Source of the DNA: JBOGED01 sp050743625
GTDB taxonomy: Bacteria > Actinomycetota > Nitriliruptoria > Euzebyales > Egibacteraceae
Length of the DNA stretch: 9,601 nucleotides
Direction of reading: 5' to 3'
NCBI GenBank assembly: GCA_050743625.1
Contig: JBOGED010000560.1
Span: forward strand, 1 to 9,601
In this document: one piece after another, positions 1-5,976 of the stretch
Layout of the letters: each line of letters starts with the position of its first letter
Position numbering within the stretch: the first letter of the stretch is position 1
The notes under the pieces: model-generated
Seen by the model: only the letters and a program-made list of their open reading frames with translations
Database searches by the model: none
Told to the model about the DNA's origin: nothing
Position numbers and translations under genes: made by a program

Positions 1-12
1 GCGGTATACCGC
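1..12. repeat. perfect 12-bp palindrome upstream of scpA
   Basis: The first 12 bases, GCGGTATACCGC, form a perfect palindrome. It lies 59 nt upstream of the putative -10 element of scpA. It could be an operator half of a dimeric regulator, part of the previous gene, or chance; the window edge hides its context. A near copy, GCGGATACCGC, sits in the cmk-der gap at 5873-5883. Confidence 0.3.
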
Positions 13-71
13 CGGGATCCAGCACACAACCACGGCCCCGACCTTGCGCGGGGGCCTTGGGCACAAGGGAC

Positions 72-77
72 TAGACT
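72..77 (+). promoter_or_regulatory. putative -10 element of the scpA operon
   Basis: TAGACT fits the TANNNT pattern of actinobacterial housekeeping -10 elements and ends 11 nt before the scpA ATG. A transcript starting 7 nt after it would have a leader of only about 4-5 nt, which agrees with the lack of a clear ribosome binding site just before position 89. No good -35 is visible at the usual spacing. The same CTAG-A/C-CTG core occurs before der. Confidence 0.35.
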
Positions 78-88
78 GCTCGGTACCG

Positions 89-913
89 ATGGTCGGCACA
101 TACCAAGTCCACCTGCCTTCGTTCGAAGGCCCGTTCGACCTGCTGTTGCACCTGATCGCGCGGCACCAGGTCGACATCTATGAGATCCCCCTGGCCGAGA
201 TCACCGACGACTACCTCGCCATGGTGCGCCAGCTCCAGACGCTCGACCTCGAGGTGGCGACCGAGTTCCTCGTCGTCGCCGCCACGCTGATCGAGCTGAA
301 GGCCGCCCGGTTGCTGCCCGTCCAGGACGACCCCGAGCTGGACGCGCTGGCGCTTGAGGCGCGGGACCTGCTCTACGCCCGGCTGCTCGACTATCGGGTG
401 TTCAAGGAAGCGGCGGAATTGGTCCGCGAGCGGCTCGACGCGTTCGGCCGGTATGTGCCCCGCGAGGTCGTGCTGGAGGATCGGTACCGCGCCTGCCTCC
501 CGGACGTCGAGTTGCCGGTGGACGCCGAGGGGCTCGCCCGGATCGCCGCGCGCGCATTGGCTGAAGGAACCGACGAGCAGGTCGACGTCTCGCACCTCTC
601 CCCGGCGTGCTTCACGGTCCGCGAGGCGGCGGGCATGGTGCTCGACGAGCTCGACCGCGCGGGCGGGTGCGCGTCGTTCCGTGAGCTGGTCGCGGGTTGC
701 CGTCGCCGACCCGAGCTCGTCATCCACTTCCTCGCGGTGCTCGAGCTCTTCAAGCTGGAGTGGATCGACCTTGAACAATCGACGTCTTTCGGCGATCTCA
801 TCGTGCGGCGGACTGGATCAAGCGCGAGCCTGGCCGGCGTGGTCGACCTGGTCGTGACCACCACCTACGAGATGTCCGGCAACACGAGCAGGGATCGGAT
901 ACGTGATCAGTAA
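89..913 (+). CDS. scpA: segregation and condensation protein A (ScpA, kleisin)
   Basis: ScpA is the kleisin that bridges the SMC heads and, with ScpB, forms the SMC-ScpAB condensin which compacts and segregates the chromosome. The product has 274 aa from ATG 89. The N-terminal helical domain shows the family signature FEGPFDLLLHLI (about residues 11-22), followed by the IELKAARLLP stretch; the C-terminal winged helix ends near HFLAVLELFKLEWIDLEQ. About 30 residues follow that domain and look poorly conserved. I preferred ATG 89 because family similarity begins there. A TTG at 44 in frame would add 15 residues of no recognisable kind. The stop overlaps the scpB start by 11 nt, as expected for a stoichiometric pair. 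It heads the operon visible here. Identity is secure; the exact start is less so because no strong Shine-Dalgarno precedes it. Confidence 0.93.
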   Translation: MVGTYQVHLPSFEGPFDLLLHLIARHQVDIYEIPLAEITDDYLAMVRQLQTLDLEVATEFLVVAATLIELKAARLLPVQDDPELDALALEARDLLYARLLDYRVFKEAAELVRERLDAFGRYVPREVVLEDRYRACLPDVELPVDAEGLARIAARALAEGTDEQVDVSHLSPACFTVREAAGMVLDELDRAGGCASFRELVAGCRRRPELVIHFLAVLELFKLEWIDLEQSTSFGDLIVRRTGSSASLAGVVDLVVTTTYEMSGNTSRDRIRDQ

Positions 914-1550
914 CCCTTGCCCCACCGCGCTACGGTCGTTGCGTGACGACCCTGAGCTGCGCAAAGTGATCGAGGCCATCCTTCTCGTGGTCTCCGAGCC
1001 GGTCAATCCCGTCCAGATCGCCCAAGTGCTAGAGGTCCCGACCGGCGAGGTCGACTCGACGCTGCGCACGCTGCGCGCCGAATACGTCAACGACGGACGT
1101 GGCTTCGTGCTTCGCGAGGTCGCGGGAGGTTGGCGCCTCTACACCGATCCCGCCGCCGCCCCATACGTCGAGCGGTTCGTCGTGCATGGGCGCAGTGGCC
1201 GGTTGTCGCAGGCGGCGCTCGAGACTTTGGCCATCATCGCGTACAAGCAGCCGGTGACGCGTGCCGCGATCGCTGAGATTCGCGGCGTGGACGCGGACGG
1301 AGCGGTCCGGACGTTGCAAAGCCGCGGATTGGTCGAAGAGGTGGGCCGTGACGCGACGCCCGGCCAGCCGCTGCTCTACGGGACGACCGCCGCCTTTCTT
1401 GAGCGGCTCGGGTTGGGCAGCGTCGAGGACCTGCCCCCCTTGCCCTCGCTGTCACCTGACGGGCCCCTGCCACCCGAGCCTGCTCCCGGACAATACAAAG
1501 CGGCGCGCCGTGAGCTCGACGCGCTGGTCGCTGAGGAGCCAGGCGCGTGA
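903..1550 (+). CDS. scpB: segregation and condensation protein B (ScpB)
   Basis: ScpB is a dimeric protein with two winged-helix domains which binds the middle of ScpA in the condensin complex. The product has 215 aa from GTG 903. The first winged helix is at about residues 20-85 (LRKVIEAILLVVSEPV onward). The second carries the family hallmark LSQAALETLAIIAYKQPVTR and then the IRGVDADGAVRTL helix and GLVEEVGR wing. The C-terminal 40 residues are proline-rich and probably disordered. The GTG start lies inside the end of scpA, and an AGGGA at 890-894 may serve as ribosome binding site; TTG 939 is an alternative start that would shorten the protein by 12 residues without touching the domain. 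The stop overlaps the next gene by 4 nt (GTGA). The family call is firm. Confidence 0.93.
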   Translation: MISNPCPTALRSLRDDPELRKVIEAILLVVSEPVNPVQIAQVLEVPTGEVDSTLRTLRAEYVNDGRGFVLREVAGGWRLYTDPAAAPYVERFVVHGRSGRLSQAALETLAIIAYKQPVTRAAIAEIRGVDADGAVRTLQSRGLVEEVGRDATPGQPLLYGTTAAFLERLGLGSVEDLPPLPSLSPDGPLPPEPAPGQYKAARRELDALVAEEPGA

Positions 1551-2386
1551 CCTCGATCAACCAACCGCAGGACCAGAAGCTGCAGCGCGTCCAAAAGATC
1601 CTCGCAGCGGCGGGGATCGGCAGCCGGCGCTCCTGTGAGGAGCTGATCGCGGCGGGCCGGGTCGCCGTTGACGGCCAGGTCATCTCACTCGGCGGGAAGG
1701 CCGACGCCGAGACGCAGATCATCACGGTCGACGGCGAGCGGGTAGCGACGAATCCGAACCTCGTCTACCTGCTGCTCAACAAGCCGCAGGGGGTGGTCAC
1801 GACCGTCTCTGATCCCCAGGGGCGTCCGACCGTCATGGATCTCGTGCCATCGATGCCGCGCGTCTACCCGGTCGGACGGCTCGACCGGGAAACCGAAGGC
1901 CTGCTCATCCTTACCAACGACGGCGAGCTGGCGAACCGGCTCGCGCATCCCCGATACGCGGTGGACAAGACGTACGTCGCGCAGGTCCGCGGCACGCCCA
2001 AGCGGAGGTCGCTGCGCCAACTCGTCGAGGGCGTCGAGCTGGAGGACGGGTTCGCGAAGGCGCAATCCGTCCGGGAGCTCGGCTCGTCCCAGGACCGGAC
2101 GTTGCTGGAGATCGTCCTGACCGAGGGACGCAAACGAGAGGTCCGCCGCATGCTCGCCACCGTCGACATCCCGTTGGAGCGACTCGCGAGGGTCAAGCTG
2201 GGGCCACTGCCGCTCGGGGACATCCGCCCAGGCAAGTTCCGACCGCTGACCAGCGCGGAGGTCGGTCGGCTGTACGCAGCGGTAGGGTTGGCGGGCCCGG
2301 AGTCGGGGGATCGCGATCCCGTTAAACCGCCCGTGGAGATCCGACTTCCCGAGCCGGTGGGGCGGCCCAACCCCCTCCCGTCGTGA
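1547..2386 (+). CDS. rluB: 23S rRNA pseudouridine synthase, RluB/RsuA family
   Basis: This enzyme of the RsuA/RluB/RluE/RluF family converts a uridine of ribosomal RNA to pseudouridine; by its place beside scpAB the likely target is the RluB site of 23S rRNA. The 279-aa product has an N-terminal S4 RNA-binding domain (about residues 8-60, with GIGSRRSCEELI and GRVAVDG), then the catalytic domain with the motif GRLDRETEGLL, in which Asp113 is the expected nucleophile, and the family's EGRKREVRRM and RLARVKLGPL motifs. The last 35 or so residues are rich in proline and look disordered. GTG 1547 overlaps the scpB stop, and GAGGAG at 1533-1538 gives good 8-nt spacing. Family is certain; the exact RNA position is inferred from family and context. 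Confidence 0.93.
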   Translation: MTSINQPQDQKLQRVQKILAAAGIGSRRSCEELIAAGRVAVDGQVISLGGKADAETQIITVDGERVATNPNLVYLLLNKPQGVVTTVSDPQGRPTVMDLVPSMPRVYPVGRLDRETEGLLILTNDGELANRLAHPRYAVDKTYVAQVRGTPKRRSLRQLVEGVELEDGFAKAQSVRELGSSQDRTLLEIVLTEGRKREVRRMLATVDIPLERLARVKLGPLPLGDIRPGKFRPLTSAEVGRLYAAVGLAGPESGDRDPVKPPVEIRLPEPVGRPNPLPS

Positions 2387-2760
2387 ACAGCCGATGGTTG
2401 GTGGCGCTTCGTGGCGCCACGACCCTCGACACCGACACGCGGGAGCAGGTGTTGGAGCACACCGCGGACATGCTCGATCAACTGCTGAAGAAAAACGACC
2501 TGGTCCCTCAAGACATCGTGAGCCTCATCCTCACCGCCACGGGCGATATCCACAGCGAGTTCCCGGCCGCCGCGGTCCGCGCGGCGGGGATCTCCGACGT
2601 GCCGATGATCTGCGCTCGCGAGCTCGAGGTCTCCGGTGACAGCGGGATTCCGCTGTGTATCCGGGTGCTCGCCCACGTCTACACGGACAAGGCCAGAGCG
2701 GACCTGCGGCACGTCTATCTCCGCGGCGCTCGGCAGCTCCGCAGCGACCTGCCGGAGTAG
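2383..2760 (+). CDS. aroH: chorismate mutase, AroH type
   Basis: A monofunctional chorismate mutase of the trimeric AroH class known from Bacillus subtilis, which rearranges chorismate to prephenate, the shared precursor of tyrosine and phenylalanine. The 125-aa length is typical. Residues matching the known active site are visible: Arg10 in LRGATT, Glu80 in ARELEV, Arg94 in IPLCIRV and Tyr112 in HVYLRGA. It is not the all-helical AroQ type. The start GTG 2383 overlaps the rluB stop as GTGA, and no strong Shine-Dalgarno is seen, so translational coupling to rluB is likely. TyrA, which uses its product, begins 5 nt after its stop. Confidence is high. Confidence 0.94.
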   Translation: MNSRWLVALRGATTLDTDTREQVLEHTADMLDQLLKKNDLVPQDIVSLILTATGDIHSEFPAAAVRAAGISDVPMICARELEVSGDSGIPLCIRVLAHVYTDKARADLRHVYLRGARQLRSDLPE

Positions 2761-2765
2761 CGCTG

Positions 2766-3863
2766 ATGCGGATCGCGCTCATTGGTACCGGGCTCGTCGG
2801 GGCATCCCTCGGCATGGCCCTTCGCAAGCTCGACGGTGTCGACGAGATCGTCGGGTACGACCGTGACCCAGATGAGCTGGAGACGGCCTTTGCCCGGGGG
2901 GCGCTGACGGAGGCGGCGAGCTCACCCGCGGAAGCGGCCGCCGCGGCCGACGTCGTCGTCCTCGCGGTCCCCGTATCGGTCGTGGAGACGGTCGCGCTCC
3001 AGGTCGGCCCCGCGCTGACCCCCGGGGCGATCCTCACCGACGTCGCAAGCGTGAAGGCGCGGATCGTCGACGTCATGCAGGCTGCGGTGTCCCCGGGAGT
3101 TCATGTGATCGGCGGGCACCCGATGGCGGGATCGCATGAGACCGGGGCGGCGCACGCGCACGCGGACCTGTTCGTCGGCGCGACCTACCTGCTCACCCCG
3201 ACGACTCACACGGATCCCGAGGCCTACCAGCGGCTCCACGGGCTCGTCTCACGGATCGGCGCGCGTGTCCTCGCGGTCTCGCCGCAACGGCACGACTTGC
3301 TGGTCGCCGTGGTCAGCCACCTGCCTCAGCTCGCCGCGACGACGCTGATGAACCTGGCGGCGTCACGCGCCCGTGACGAGCACGCGGAGCTGCTCCTGCT
3401 CGCCGCAGGCGGGTTCCGGGACGCGACGCGCGTAGCGGCAAGCAATCCTGACCTCTGGCTCGACATCTGCGCCGAGAACCGTGAGGCGATCGTCGCCGTG
3501 CTCGACGAGTACCGGGAGCGGATCGGCGCGCTGCGCTCGGTCCTCGCCGTGGGCGACGAGCCGAGCCTCCGCCGCGCGCTCGCGGACGCGAGGGCAGCCC
3601 GTCGCTCGCTGCCGGGCAAGGAGACGGCCACCGGCGCGCTTGTCGAGCTCTCCGTCGCGATTCCGGACCAACCCGGCTATATCGCTCAGGTCACCACGAC
3701 CATCTCCGCTCTTGGCGTCAACATCGAGGACATTGGCATCGACCACGCGCCCGAGGGCGGCCGGGGCACGATGCGGCTGGCGATCATCGGGCCCGCAAAT
3801 GCTCGCGAAGCTCGCGAGGCGCTGGTGGCCCGCGGGTATGAGGTGCTGGAGCGGCAGCCATGA
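2766..3863 (+). CDS. tyrA: prephenate dehydrogenase with C-terminal ACT domain
   Basis: TyrA oxidatively decarboxylates prephenate to 4-hydroxyphenylpyruvate with NAD(P), committing it to tyrosine. The product has 365 aa. The N-terminal Rossmann fold has GTGLVGASLG at residues 7-16; GGHPMAGSHETG (residues 116-127) and SHLPQ (His185 being the expected catalytic histidine) are classic family motifs; TRVAASNPDLWLDI follows in the helical dimerisation domain. A C-terminal ACT domain (about 292-362, with VAIPDQPGYIAQV) suggests allosteric feedback by an amino acid, probably tyrosine; that is inference from the domain. I chose ATG 2766 because the nucleotide-binding strand starts there and GGAG at 2754-2757 is 8 nt upstream. 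The stop overlaps aroA by 4 nt (ATGA). Confidence 0.95.
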   Translation: MRIALIGTGLVGASLGMALRKLDGVDEIVGYDRDPDELETAFARGALTEAASSPAEAAAAADVVVLAVPVSVVETVALQVGPALTPGAILTDVASVKARIVDVMQAAVSPGVHVIGGHPMAGSHETGAAHAHADLFVGATYLLTPTTHTDPEAYQRLHGLVSRIGARVLAVSPQRHDLLVAVVSHLPQLAATTLMNLAASRARDEHAELLLLAAGGFRDATRVAASNPDLWLDICAENREAIVAVLDEYRERIGALRSVLAVGDEPSLRRALADARAARRSLPGKETATGALVELSVAIPDQPGYIAQVTTTISALGVNIEDIGIDHAPEGGRGTMRLAIIGPANAREAREALVARGYEVLERQP

Positions 3864-5200
3864 TGCCGATCGAGGTCGTACCATCGGGACCGGTCCGCGC
3901 GAGCCTGCGGGCTCCGGCGAGCAAGAGTGTGACGAACCGGTTGCTCGTGATCTCCGCGCTCGCCGAGGGTCCCAGCCTGCTCCGGCATCCACTCGACAGT
4001 GACGACACGCGGGCGATGCGCGCGGCGATCACGGCGCTCGGAGCCCGCGTCGACGACGCCGAGGACGGCTGGCTGGTGCGTGGCACGGGCGGGCGGCTCG
4101 GGGCCCGCAGCAGGAGCTACGGATATGGGCCTGGACGCTGTCGACGCGTCCGGGCTCAGGCGCCGCTCGGCGAGACCATCGACATCGACGCCCGCCTGTC
4201 CGGTACCACGATGCGGTTCGCCGTCGCCATGGCCGCCTTGGCGGGCGGACCGGTCACCGTCACGGGCGCGGCCCCGCTGCTGCGCCGGCCGATCTCGCCG
4301 CTCCTCGCCGCGTTGCGCGCGCTCGGAGCAGACGTGCTCGATGGGCCTGAGGTGTCCCCGGTCAGGCTGGGCGGTGGAGGTCTGAAGGGCGGGTCGGTAG
4401 AGGTGGACATCTCTCGCTCGACGCAGTTCGCGAGCGCCATCCTCCTCGTCGCCCCGTACGCCGCCGAAGGGGTGAGGATCCACGTGACCGGCGAGGGCGC
4501 GAGCGGTTATCTCGCGATGACGCTGGAGGCGATGGCGCGGTGGGGCGTGGCGGTGGACAGGATCGGGGCCGCCACCTGGTACGTCGCCCCTGACCAGCCG
4601 TACCGCGCTCGCGACGAGACCGTCGAGCACGACGCGAGCGCGGCGGCCCACCTGTTCGCGCTGGCCGCCGCGACCGGCGGCGAGGTGACCGTCACCAACG
4701 CCGGGCAGCCGACGTCACAGCCGGACGCCGGGCTCCCCGCGTTGCTCGAGCGGATGGGATGTTCGGTGGTCCGCGATCAAGACGCGCTGACCGTGGCGGG
4801 ACCCGCCCGTCTTCACCCGCTTCACGCGGATCTTCGGGCCATGCCTGACCAAGTCACGACTCTCGCGGCGCTCGCCGCGCTCGCCGAGGGCACGTCAGTA
4901 CTCCGCGGCGTCGCCGTCGCCCGCGGTCACGAGACCGACCGTCTCGCGGCCCTCGCCCACCAGCTGCGAGCGCTTGGGGTGACGGTGACCGAGCTGCCCG
5001 ACGGCCTGGAGATCACCGGCGGCGCCCGTGGTCCCGCGAACCTTGCCACGCACGACGACCACCGCTTGGCGATGGCGTTCGCGGCCATCGGCGCCCGCAT
5101 CCCCGGCGTCGTCGTCGAGGATCCGGAGTGCGTGGCGAAGACCTACCCCCAGTTCTGGAGCGATGTCGCGGAGGCGGGCGTCAGGTGGAGGTCAACGTGA
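3860..5200 (+). CDS. aroA: 3-phosphoshikimate 1-carboxyvinyltransferase (EPSP synthase)
   Basis: EPSP synthase joins phosphoenolpyruvate to shikimate-3-phosphate in the penultimate step to chorismate. The product has 446 aa. Visible active-site matches to the E. coli enzyme include Lys22 and Arg27 in PASKSVTNR, the GTTMR motif (115-119), LLRRPI, Ser187-Thr188-Gln189 (SSQ in E. coli), the family VEHDASAA motif, Asp330 in MPDQVTT, HETDRL, Arg402 in HDDHR and Lys427 in AKTYP. The stretch between Arg27 and the GTxMR arginine is 19 residues longer than in E. coli; the extra segment (about residues 83-102) is rich in Arg, Gly and Tyr and uses codons unlike its surroundings, see findings. ATG 3860 overlaps the tyrA stop, with GGAG at 3848-3851 at 8-nt spacing; ATG 3863 is the next codon. 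cmk begins within its stop codon. Confidence 0.94.
   Translation: MMPIEVVPSGPVRASLRAPASKSVTNRLLVISALAEGPSLLRHPLDSDDTRAMRAAITALGARVDDAEDGWLVRGTGGRLGARSRSYGYGPGRCRRVRAQAPLGETIDIDARLSGTTMRFAVAMAALAGGPVTVTGAAPLLRRPISPLLAALRALGADVLDGPEVSPVRLGGGGLKGGSVEVDISRSTQFASAILLVAPYAAEGVRIHVTGEGASGYLAMTLEAMARWGVAVDRIGAATWYVAPDQPYRARDETVEHDASAAAHLFALAAATGGEVTVTNAGQPTSQPDAGLPALLERMGCSVVRDQDALTVAGPARLHPLHADLRAMPDQVTTLAALAALAEGTSVLRGVAVARGHETDRLAALAHQLRALGVTVTELPDGLEITGGARGPANLATHDDHRLAMAFAAIGARIPGVVVEDPECVAKTYPQFWSDVAEAGVRWRST
5187..5191 (+). promoter_or_regulatory. ribosome binding site that fixes the cmk start
   Basis: GGAGG lies inside the 3' end of aroA, 5 nt before GTG 5197. It selects that GTG over in-frame upstream starts (ATG 5128, GTG 5185), which would lie deep in aroA and add residues ahead of the kinase fold. 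Confidence 0.75.
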
Positions 5201-5853
5201 CGGTAGTGACGATCGACGGCCCCGCCAGCGCCGGAAAGTCGACGATCGCCGCCGCGCTCGCGGTTCGGCTGCACGTCCCGCACGTGGACACCGGCGCGTT
5301 CTACCGGGCGGCCACGCTGGCGGTGCTCCGTTCAGGCGTGGACCGGGGCGACGCCGAACGCTGCGTCGAGGTCGTCACGAAGATCCACATCGAGCGGTGC
5401 GGCGGCCGGACCTGGCTGGACGGCGAGGACGTCGAGGACGAGATCCGAGGCCACTCGGTGACTGCCGCGGTGTCCGCGGTCTCCGCGCACCCTGGCGTGA
5501 GGGCGGCGCTGTTGAATGCGCAGCGGGCTGGGGTCGGTGACCGCGGCGCCGTCATCGAAGGCCGGGACGCCGGAACCGTGGTCGCTCCGGACGCTGGCGT
5601 CAAGATCTGGCTGACGGCGAGCCCGGAGACTCGCGCGGCCCGCCGCGCCGAGCAGCTCGGTCATAACGGTCGCGACGCGGTCGGCGCGCACGCGCGGGAC
5701 CTCACCCGCCGGGACACCCTCGACGCCACCCAGTCCAAGCCCGCACCCGGCGCGATCACCGTCGACACCACGGGCCGGACCGTAGACGACGTCGTCACCG
5801 AGATCGAGGCCCTGACCCGCTTTGCGGCCGACCCCCCTCCCCGCCCTGTGTAG
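5197..5853 (+). CDS. cmk: cytidylate (CMP/dCMP) kinase
   Basis: Cmk phosphorylates CMP and dCMP with ATP, recycling pyrimidine nucleotides for RNA, DNA and lipid synthesis. The product has 218 aa from GTG 5197, about the usual length. The P-loop GPASAGKST is at residues 8-16; VDTGAFYRA (30-38) matches the family's DTGAMYRA; Arg110 and EGRDAGTVV (121-129) form the nucleotide-monophosphate site; the lid-side RRDTLD (171-176) supplies Arg172 and Asp176. The arginine expected three residues after Asp176 (Arg188 in E. coli, the R of DSTR in actinobacteria) is Gln179 here, an unusual change at a substrate-contact position. It overlaps the aroA stop by 4 nt (GTGA) and is the last gene of the operon. 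Family assignment is secure; full activity is assumed, not shown. Confidence 0.94.
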   Translation: MTVVTIDGPASAGKSTIAAALAVRLHVPHVDTGAFYRAATLAVLRSGVDRGDAERCVEVVTKIHIERCGGRTWLDGEDVEDEIRGHSVTAAVSAVSAHPGVRAALLNAQRAGVGDRGAVIEGRDAGTVVAPDAGVKIWLTASPETRAARRAEQLGHNGRDAVGAHARDLTRRDTLDATQSKPAPGAITVDTTGRTVDDVVTEIEALTRFAADPPPRPV

Positions 5854-5869
5854 GAAAGGGGTGGTCGGC
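5827..5869 (+). terminator. GC-rich hairpin at the 3' end of cmk
   Basis: GCCGACCCCCC at 5827-5837, inside the last codons of cmk, pairs with GGGGTGGTCGGC at 5858-5869 with one bulged T; the loop of 20 nt contains the cmk stop codon. No T tract follows, so it is not a classic intrinsic terminator. It may weaken transcription into der or protect the operon's 3' end. The function is inferred. Confidence 0.4.
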
Positions 5870-5964
5870 TCCGCGGATACCGCACAGCAGCTCATGCCTG
5901 CTGGCGCCGCCGCCTCCGGGGCGGGCACGGCTCTGGTGCGCGCGGGCGAGCGGCGCTTAACGTC

Positions 5965-5970
5965 TAGCCT
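5965..5970 (+). promoter_or_regulatory. putative -10 element of der, leaderless arrangement
   Basis: TAGCCT fits the TANNNT -10 pattern and ends 6 nt before the A of the der ATG at 5977. With the usual distance, transcription would start on the start codon itself. No Shine-Dalgarno sequence lies in GTCGGG between them. Leaderless genes with just this spacing are common in actinobacteria. Confidence 0.5.
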
Positions 5971-5976
5971 GTCGGG

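Noticed and set aside
55..68. Short inverted repeat CCTTG-GGCA-CAAGG before scpA as a terminator or attenuator
   Set aside because: Only a 5-bp stem, no T run, and it lies upstream of the likely -10 element, so it would not be in the scpA transcript.
71..778. Long minus-strand open frame opposite scpA
   Set aside because: GC-rich codon bias opens frames on the opposite strand; scpA on the plus strand has full family similarity and this frame has none.
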